From positions 11,470,001-11,534,000 of the forward strand of contig CP018627.1 in NCBI GenBank assembly GCA_002021875.1: a DNA stretch of 64,000 bases, given 5' to 3'. Below, in pieces: positions 58,861 to 64,000 of the stretch. Both the position numbers and the translations under genes were made by a program. The stretch comes from Streptomyces hygroscopicus (lineage in GTDB: Bacteria; Actinomycetota; Actinomycetes; Streptomycetales; Streptomycetaceae). Under the pieces are notes generated by a model that saw only the letters and a program-made list of their open reading frames with translations, did no database searches and had not been told where the DNA came from. Within the stretch, counting starts at the first letter, position 1. Each line of letters begins with the position of its first letter.

Positions 58861-59804
58861 AGCCCGGCCTTCTTCGAGGTCAGTCGCATGAACCCGAAGC
58901 TCAAGACGAAAGTGATGACGGCGATGACCACGGAGATCGCCGCGGCCTGCTGGTAGTTGTTCCCGGAGGCCACCGCGTACGCGAGCATGTTCGGGGTGAA
59001 CGTGCTCGAGATGTTCGAGGAGATCTGCCGCAGCACGGCCGGTTCGGCGTAGAGCTGAAGGGTGCCGATGATCGAGAACACCGTGGTCAGGACGATCGCC
59101 GGGGCGATGATGGGAACCTTGATACGCCAGGCGATCGTCCACTGGCCCGCACCGTCGAGCTTCGCGGCCTCGTAGAGCTCCTGCGGGATCGCTTGCAGCG
59201 CCGCGTACATGATCAGCATGTTGTAGCCGGTCCACAGCCAGGTGGAGACGTTCGCCGCTGACCACAGCACGGCCCCCGGGCCGAGGAAGTCGGGCTGCCA
59301 GCCGATGCCCTCGAGCAGGTCGACGACCGGGCTGAGCTGCGGGGAGTACAGGTACGACCACATGATGGCAGCGATGACACCCGGCACGGCGTACGGCATG
59401 AACGCGGTGATGCGGAAGAACGCCTTGAGCCGCAGCAGGGGAGTGTCGAGCAGCAAGGCCATGATCAGCGCGATGAACAGCATCACGGGCACCTGCACGA
59501 TGCCGAACAGTCCGATGCGGCCGATGCTGGCCCAGAACTCGGTGTTCTGGAACACCTGCGCATACTGCTCGAATCCGCCGAAGGCCGTGTACGAGGTCCC
59601 GTACTGGCCGCCGGTGCGGCGCACCACGCGCAAGCTCTGCCAGAGCGCGTAGCCGACGGGTGCCACGTAGAACAGCAGGAAGGGGAGGAAGAAGGGGGTC
59701 AGGAACGCGGCGACGGTGCCCACCCGGGGGCGGCCGCCGTTGCGTCGGCGGCGGCCCCCGGGCGACGACATCACGTGGGGCACGCGGGTTGAGATGTCGG
59801 TCAT
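58857..59804 (-). CDS. carbohydrate ABC transporter permease (MalF type)
   Basis: A 315-residue permease. The EAA loop reads QELYEAAKLDGAGQWTIAWR, then IKVPIIAPAIVLTTVFSIIG. An arginine/glycine-rich cytosolic N-terminus (GGRRRRNGGRPRVG) precedes the first helix FLLFYVAPVGYALWQSL. It is located seven bases after the binding-protein stop. Confidence 0.94.
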   Translation of the reverse strand: MTDISTRVPHVMSSPGGRRRRNGGRPRVGTVAAFLTPFFLPFLLFYVAPVGYALWQSLRVVRRTGGQYGTSYTAFGGFEQYAQVFQNTEFWASIGRIGLFGIVQVPVMLFIALIMALLLDTPLLRLKAFFRITAFMPYAVPGVIAAIMWSYLYSPQLSPVVDLLEGIGWQPDFLGPGAVLWSAANVSTWLWTGYNMLIMYAALQAIPQELYEAAKLDGAGQWTIAWRIKVPIIAPAIVLTTVFSIIGTLQLYAEPAVLRQISSNISSTFTPNMLAYAVASGNNYQQAAAISVVIAVITFVLSFGFMRLTSKKAGL

Positions 59805-59811
59805 GTCGCAG

Positions 59812-61143
59812 TCACTTGCCCGCCGTGGCCGGGATCGCCTGGTCCTTCATCGACTTCAGCGCGGCGGCCTGGGAGGTGGAGAGGGCGTCGGTGAGCGTGC
59901 CGTCTCCAGCCGCCGCCTTGGCCATCGCGTCCTGTAGCGCCAGGTTCGCGGTCTTCTGCGTGGGACCCCAGGCGAAACTGGTGTTGATCTTCTTGGACGA
60001 GTCCGCGAAGACGTCGAAGATCTTCTCGTTGTTGTAGTAGGCGACACCTTGCGACAGCGCGGGAAGGCGCAGCCCGGCGTTGGCCGCCGGATAGAGGCCG
60101 CCCAGCTTGTTCTCCAACGCGAGGGCCTTGGGGTCGGTGTTGAGCCAGGTGTTGAACTTGACTGACTCGTACAGATGGCTGTTGCCCTTCATGAAGGCCA
60201 CCGTCGATCCGCCCCAGTCACCGGACGCGCCGTCCGCGCCCCACGTCGGCATGGGGACGATCGTCCATTTGCCGGCCTGCTGGGGCAGATTGTCGCGGAA
60301 CATGCTGTAGCCCCAGGAAGCGCCGACGTAGCTGGCCACCTGGTCCTTCTGGTACGCGGCGTACATCTGCGTCGACCCGTTGGCCAGATCGGTGCGCACG
60401 AGCTTGTCGGATATCAGCTTCTGCCAGTACTCCGCGACCTGCTTGCTCTGGTCCGACTCGACGGTGACGTGCCACTTGTCGCCGGAGTAGCTGTACATCT
60501 CGGCGCCGTTCTGCCAGAGCAGACCGTTGAACCACTCGGCATTGTTCGGGTCGAAGAACGTGATGCTGATGTTCGGGTTCGCCTTGTGCAGCTTCTGTGC
60601 GGCCGCCGCGTACTCGTCCCAGGTCTTGGGGATCGGGAGGTCGTACTTCTTGAAGATGTCGCTGCGTACATAGAGCGCCATCGGACCGGTGTCCTGCGGG
60701 AAGGCGAACACGCCGGTGCCGCCGAAGCTGGTCTGCGACCACGTCCACGGAACGAACTGCGACTTGGCCGCGGCGGCTGTCGAGCAGGCGGAGGCGTCCA
60801 CGAAGGCGTTCTGGGTACGCAGGCTGGGGAGCTGGTCGTAGCCGACCTGTGCCAGGTCCGGAGCCTTCCCCGCCTTGAGGGCGTTGCCAAGGGTGCCGTA
60901 CTGGTCGTTGGAGATGTTCTTGGTCTGAACCTGGATGTCCGGGTTGTTCTTGTTCCACAGGGCGACGACCTTGTCCATGCCCGGAACGGTGTTCCAGTAC
61001 TGAAGGGTTACCTTCCCCTTCGCAGGCGTACAGGAGCCTGCGGCTGCCGTATCCGAGTCAGCGGGTGACGAACACCCGGCGAGTAGCGCGAGACTGAGGG
61101 CGGCGGCGGCCGCGAGGCCGGTGCGCGTGACTGTGGTGCTCAT
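59812..61143 (-). CDS. extracellular sugar-binding lipoprotein (SBP family 1)
   Basis: A 443-residue lipoprotein. Signal peptide with lipobox LALLAGCSS (acylated C24), then the family-1 pattern KVTLQYWNTVPGMDKVVALW, KAGKAPDLAQVGYDQLPSL and the C-terminal lobe WTIVPMPTWGADG, then GGSTVAFMKGNSHLYESV. It should capture oligosaccharides for the MalF/MalG-type permeases. It is the first gene of the glycan operon and lies directly downstream of the triple operator. Confidence 0.93.
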   Translation of the reverse strand: MSTTVTRTGLAAAAALSLALLAGCSSPADSDTAAAGSCTPAKGKVTLQYWNTVPGMDKVVALWNKNNPDIQVQTKNISNDQYGTLGNALKAGKAPDLAQVGYDQLPSLRTQNAFVDASACSTAAAAKSQFVPWTWSQTSFGGTGVFAFPQDTGPMALYVRSDIFKKYDLPIPKTWDEYAAAAQKLHKANPNISITFFDPNNAEWFNGLLWQNGAEMYSYSGDKWHVTVESDQSKQVAEYWQKLISDKLVRTDLANGSTQMYAAYQKDQVASYVGASWGYSMFRDNLPQQAGKWTIVPMPTWGADGASGDWGGSTVAFMKGNSHLYESVKFNTWLNTDPKALALENKLGGLYPAANAGLRLPALSQGVAYYNNEKIFDVFADSSKKINTSFAWGPTQKTANLALQDAMAKAAAGDGTLTDALSTSQAAALKSMKDQAIPATAGK

Positions 61144-61235
61144 ATTTTCCGTTCCAGAGAACGACTAGCTGCGGGTGCTAGGCGGGGTCGACGTTGACAC
61201 CTCAGGCGAATGCCATCTGGTTGGAACAATGGGAC

Positions 61236-61273
61236 CGTGAGCGGTAACGTGAGCGCTCACGGGAGCGCTCACG
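61236..61273. promoter_or_regulatory. triple tandem LacI-type operator with 12-bp period
   Basis: Three 14-base boxes abut and share their CG ends: CGTGAGCGGTAACG (61236-61249), the perfect palindrome CGTGAGCGCTCACG (61248-61261) and CGGGAGCGCTCACG (61260-61273). Their centres are exactly 12 bp apart. They lie about 95 bases upstream of the binding-protein start and 270 bases upstream of the LacI gene. GTGAGCGCTCAC is a typical LacI-family sugar operator. Confidence 0.75.
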
Positions 61274-61539
61274 GTGATGATGTTCTGAAGTGATTGGGAG
61301 TGTGCGCTTCGGCACAGCCGAGTGTCAAGGCTCCTGAATCACACACCGGGCCCTGGCTGCGGAGGCAAGTCGATGCAACAACTCGAAACCCCAGGAGGAG
61401 AGGTGGCGCATGTGCCGGCCGCCTGGTTCACCGCCGAGATCGTCAAGCGCCCACCCAGAGGGTCGCACCGCGGCTTCAGCCCGGGCATACTCGGTGCGCC
61501 TGCGACGTGGCCGCGTCGACCACTACGCGGAGGTAAGTG

Positions 61540-62541
61540 ATGGTGTCGTCGGAAACCGGCTCTCGCAGGGTGACGATCGATGACGTGGCGCGGATCGCCG
61601 GTGTGTCCCGGCAAACCGTGTCACGGGCGCTCAACGACAAGGGCGAGATCGGTGTTTCCACCAAGCAGCGCGTTCTTGACGCCGCCCTCGAGCTCGGATA
61701 CCGGCCGAGCCGGTTCGCCAGGGGGCTCGTCCGGCAGGACGCGATCAGCGTCGGGCTCGTGATCCCCGATCTCCTCAATCCATTCTTCACCGAGGTAGCC
61801 GCCGCTTCGCTGGACGCGGCACGGGCGCGTGGCTGGCATGTTGTCGTGTACGACACCGGTGACCGCATTCAGGAGGAGCGGGGCATGCTCGAGGTGATCG
61901 CCTCCCAAGTGGACGCCGTAGTGGGGTACCTGAGCCAGCCGGAGGGCGAGATCGACAAGCTGATGCGCGGGCTCCCCGTGGTGCTCATCGACCGGGAGCA
62001 CCGCACCGAGCGGTTCAGTTCGATCCGGATCGACGGTGAGGGGGGCGTTCACGCCGCGATCCGGCATCTGGTCGACTCGGGCCATCAGCACATCGGAATG
62101 CTCGATCATGCGGGCCGGTCCGAGCCGAGCATCCGCCACGACTGGTTCGTCAGCGCGATGTCCGCCTGCGGACTGGATGCCGGATCGGTCAGTCGGGCAG
62201 ATCAGAGCGTTGAGGGCGGGGAGAGCGCACTGAAGGAACTTCTCGCCCGTCACCCCGATATAACCGCCGTGTTCACGTTCAATGACGTCATCGCCATCGG
62301 AGCACTGCGCGCCGCCCGTCGACTAGGACGGCGGGTTCCTCGCGACCTCGCTGTGATCGGCTTCGACGGCCTCCGGCTCGGAGCGCTCGTCGAGCCGCCG
62401 CTGTCCACCGTTGCTCTGGACACGCGGGGACTCGGCGCGCTCGCCGTGGAACAGACCGCCCGGCTGCTGGCCACAAGCAGTCCGCTCAGCCGGGATGAAC
62501 TGGTGGTCAGGGCAGAACTCCAGCTGCGTGAATCCGCATAG
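61540..62541 (+). CDS. LacI-family regulator of the glycan operon
   Basis: A 333-residue LacI/GalR protein. The helix-turn-helix is VTIDDVARIAGVSRQTVSRA with hinge RFARGLVRQDA. The effector domain follows (SVGLVIPDLLNPFFTEVAAA; LAVIGFDGLRLGALVEPPLS). ATG 61540 is chosen because GGAGG lies six bases upstream (an in-frame GTG is one codon earlier). Divergent from the ABC importer operon, it presumably binds the triple operator at 61236-61273 and releases it on binding a sugar. Confidence 0.94.
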   Translation: MVSSETGSRRVTIDDVARIAGVSRQTVSRALNDKGEIGVSTKQRVLDAALELGYRPSRFARGLVRQDAISVGLVIPDLLNPFFTEVAAASLDAARARGWHVVVYDTGDRIQEERGMLEVIASQVDAVVGYLSQPEGEIDKLMRGLPVVLIDREHRTERFSSIRIDGEGGVHAAIRHLVDSGHQHIGMLDHAGRSEPSIRHDWFVSAMSACGLDAGSVSRADQSVEGGESALKELLARHPDITAVFTFNDVIAIGALRAARRLGRRVPRDLAVIGFDGLRLGALVEPPLSTVALDTRGLGALAVEQTARLLATSSPLSRDELVVRAELQLRESA

Positions 62542-62620
62542 CAGGTGCCGCACCACCGGTGGGTGGCGTACTGCCTCTGTTCCTACAGGCCGTCGGTTCT
62601 GTTGTAGCGCCGTATTCGAA

Positions 62621-63475
62621 TCAGCGAGCGCGGTCCCCAGGACGGGCGGCGACAATGATCGCGCCGAGTTCTATGCTGGTGAGGTTGGCCGGGTCGGTGA
62701 ACAGGACGACGTCCGTCGCGCCCGCGGCCAGCGCGGCATGGCTCACCTCGACCGTCACGGCGCCCGCGTAGCCGCGGCCGCGGAGGTGAGCTGGGGTGTA
62801 GACGGGGTCCACCCGGATCATGCCGCCGACGATCGAGGTCGCGGCCGCCATGGAGACGGGAATGCCGTCCGGGGTCTCCCAGAGCGTGAAGTGTCTGTCG
62901 CCGAAGCGCGAGTCGGCCCAAGAGCCGGAGTCGATCAAGTCGATGGAGGACTGCTCTCCGACATCGACGCAGAACTCACGGCACCAGCAGACGACTTGCT
63001 CGTGGTCCCTTTCACCTGCGACGCGACCCCGGCCCTCTGGACGCGGCTGCGGTGGGGTGAGCGTGCCGAGACGGTAAAGATGAGTCTGCCAGAAGGGCGC
63101 CGGCGCTGCGTCCGTGTGCCGCTGCCATGCATCCGCGAAAGCGGTGGCGGTGTCGTGGTCCGCGAGGACACCGGAGGGGGAGTGGCCGAGGCCGGCCAGT
63201 TGAGCGGCGAGGGTGCCGGCCTGCTCGGCAGGCAGTGGGGTGACCCACAGGTATCCGCGCGGAGTGCGATAAAAGATGGCGCAGACCTCGCCTCGTGACT
63301 CTAGAAGGCCGAAGACGGTGGCTGCGGCACTGTGTGAATCCACCCCACGTGTTCGCAGCTTTTCGATGTCCGTCAACGGCGTGTTGTGCAGAGCGGGCCG
63401 GGAGCGCAGGAAGTCTCCGGCTCGGGCGAGGAAGTCGGCGACGTCGTCGGTGAGTTGCCAGCCATCCGGGAGCAT
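62621..63475 (-). CDS. GNAT-family N-acetyltransferase, C-terminus altered
   Basis: A 284-residue protein with a GNAT domain in its second half: ISMAAATS-like strand VSMAAATSIVGGMIRVDPVY, then TPAHLRGRGYAGAVTVEVSH (acetyl-CoA loop RGRGYA) and VVLFTDPANLTS. In relatives the last motif is followed by N-ALY-RIGYRPV; here the frame runs on as IELGAIIVAARPGDRAR and stops. A similar motif (DSNTALQQNRRPVG) appears shortly downstream in another frame, so the end looks frameshifted. The N-terminal 130 residues resemble the leader half of two-domain GNATs. The ATG lies at 63475, overlapping the start of a divergent small ORF. Confidence 0.8.
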   Translation of the reverse strand: MLPDGWQLTDDVADFLARAGDFLRSRPALHNTPLTDIEKLRTRGVDSHSAAATVFGLLESRGEVCAIFYRTPRGYLWVTPLPAEQAGTLAAQLAGLGHSPSGVLADHDTATAFADAWQRHTDAAPAPFWQTHLYRLGTLTPPQPRPEGRGRVAGERDHEQVVCWCREFCVDVGEQSSIDLIDSGSWADSRFGDRHFTLWETPDGIPVSMAAATSIVGGMIRVDPVYTPAHLRGRGYAGAVTVEVSHAALAAGATDVVLFTDPANLTSIELGAIIVAARPGDRAR

Positions 63476-63698
63476 GTTTCATCATCCCGGATGTACTCGG
63501 CTCGGGGGAGTTCGTCCACTGGCTGGTAGGGACAACTACCTGCTGATCATAGTCGGCAGTCTGCTCTGGTTGATCGGGGCTGGATTCAACCTCAGCCACC
63601 TGAAGTACACACCAGGCGCCCACCTACCGGTGCCCGTGCTCGCGGGCATGGTGGCCATCGGAGCCCTTTTGGCTCCCGCCTCGCGGCTCTTCCGTTGA
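63474..63698 (+). CDS. small membrane protein, unknown function
   Basis: A 74-residue frame. Residues 22-40 (YLLIIVGSLLWLIGAGFNL) and about 51-68 (LPVPVLAGMVAIGALLAP) form two membrane helices separated by a short SHLKYTPGAH loop; the C-terminus is RLFR. The composition is far from random, which supports a real gene. ATG 63474 overlaps the GNAT start codon on the other strand and lacks a ribosome site; the true start may be a later non-ATG codon behind GGGGGAG near 63505. No family recognised. Confidence 0.55.
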   Translation: MFHHPGCTRLGGVRPLAGRDNYLLIIVGSLLWLIGAGFNLSHLKYTPGAHLPVPVLAGMVAIGALLAPASRLFR

Positions 63699-63726
63699 CC
63701 ACAGGAGGGCCGTATGACCGTCATCG

Positions 63727-63888
63727 GTGTACCCCGACAGGCACATCAGCCCCGTGGGCATGAGCAGCCGGCCGAGCCTCCGCGACACTCACCGCTTCGA
63801 CATCGAACACATCGACATCCTCCGTAGTCCTGATCCCGACGCCGTCATCGCCACCCGGCTCTTCATCGCCACGGCCAGGCCCAGATGA
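63727..63888 (+). CDS. short hypothetical ORF, doubtful start
   Basis: A 53-codon frame from GTG 63727 that reads YPDRHISPVGMSSRPSLRD and HRFDIEHIDILRSPDPDAVI, ending in RLFIATARPR. The composition looks protein-like. An AGGAGG site with ATG at 63714 sits just upstream but in another frame (MTVIGVPRQ), so either the start is at GTG 63727 or the gene has a small frameshift. Not recognised. The remaining 110 bases to the window end show no gene. Confidence 0.3.
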   Translation: MYPDRHISPVGMSSRPSLRDTHRFDIEHIDILRSPDPDAVIATRLFIATARPR

Positions 63889-64000
63889 TGGCGACACAGG
63901 GAGGGGAGGACAGACAGCGACGGGACCCGACGCCGTTCACGCCAGCGCTGCGTCGGGCCACGCTCAGCACGCCCTGTATGCCGACTGCGCCAGCAAGTGT

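Noticed and set aside
61373..61540. Small ORF (56 codons) starting MQQLETPGGEVAHVPAAWF between the triple operator and the LacI gene
   Set aside because: Weak ribosome site, ends inside the LacI start region, and only a faint resemblance to cupin N-termini; not enough to call a gene.

Overview
The window is very GC-rich, uses GTG and TTG starts freely, has several genes whose start codon sits where the transcript should begin (leaderless), and encodes protein families typical of Streptomyces. I read it as a Streptomyces (or close relative) chromosome, probably an arm-like accessory region, because catabolic operons alternate with broken genes and fragments of mobile elements. No rRNA, complete canonical tRNA, CRISPR array or intact prophage is visible.

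Left part (1-12 kb). A MarR regulator faces a truncated alpha/beta hydrolase. A long minus-strand operon (about 9.6 kb down to 1.2 kb) follows: BtpA/SgcQ-like protein, PfkB-type sugar kinase, RbsB/A/C-like ABC importer, phosphotriesterase-family hydrolase, amidotransferase-like protein and TenA-family protein. It is divergent from a LacI regulator and an M20 hydrolase, and two reverse-complementary LacI-type operators lie between them. A decayed IS200/IS605-type TnpB element sits inside the operon just upstream of the TenA gene. At 12.0-12.2 kb there is a structured RNA candidate with a tRNA-like fold and a 12-bp hairpin.

Middle left (13-33 kb). A nitronate monooxygenase-like gene is followed by an eroded biotin operon (bioB, collapsed bioA, collapsed and frameshifted bioD, a cytochrome P450, bioF). 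Next comes an 11-gene minus-strand operon: succinyl-CoA-synthetase-like pair, MmdA/PccB-like carboxyltransferase, biotin carrier protein, biotin carboxylase, two divergent pyruvate-carboxylase-type carboxyltransferase paralogues, DUF35 protein, acyl-CoA ligase, thiolase-like protein and MFS transporter, with a divergent LysR regulator. This biotin-dependent CoA/oxo-acid carboxylation system is the most unusual part of the window: each carboxyltransferase paralogue appears to lack a different histidine of the metal site.

Middle right (33.6-45 kb). Recombinase, transposase, methyltransferase and YeiH-like fragments surround a FAD monooxygenase. An amino-acid ABC importer plus FAD-dependent amine/amino-acid oxidase operon with its LysR regulator follows, then a methyltransferase pseudogene and a secreted FG-GAP protein.

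Right part (45-64 kb). One operon (M20-like protein with a variant metal site, D-aminoacylase-like amidohydrolase, MHS transporter) with a LysR regulator suggests N-acyl amino acid use. After an acetyltransferase and a dead ISL3 transposase comes a glycan-use operon (ABC importer without its own ATPase, GH38 alpha-mannosidase, GH2 beta-galactosidase) with a LacI regulator and a striking triple tandem operator. The window ends with a GNAT gene, a small membrane protein and a doubtful ORF.
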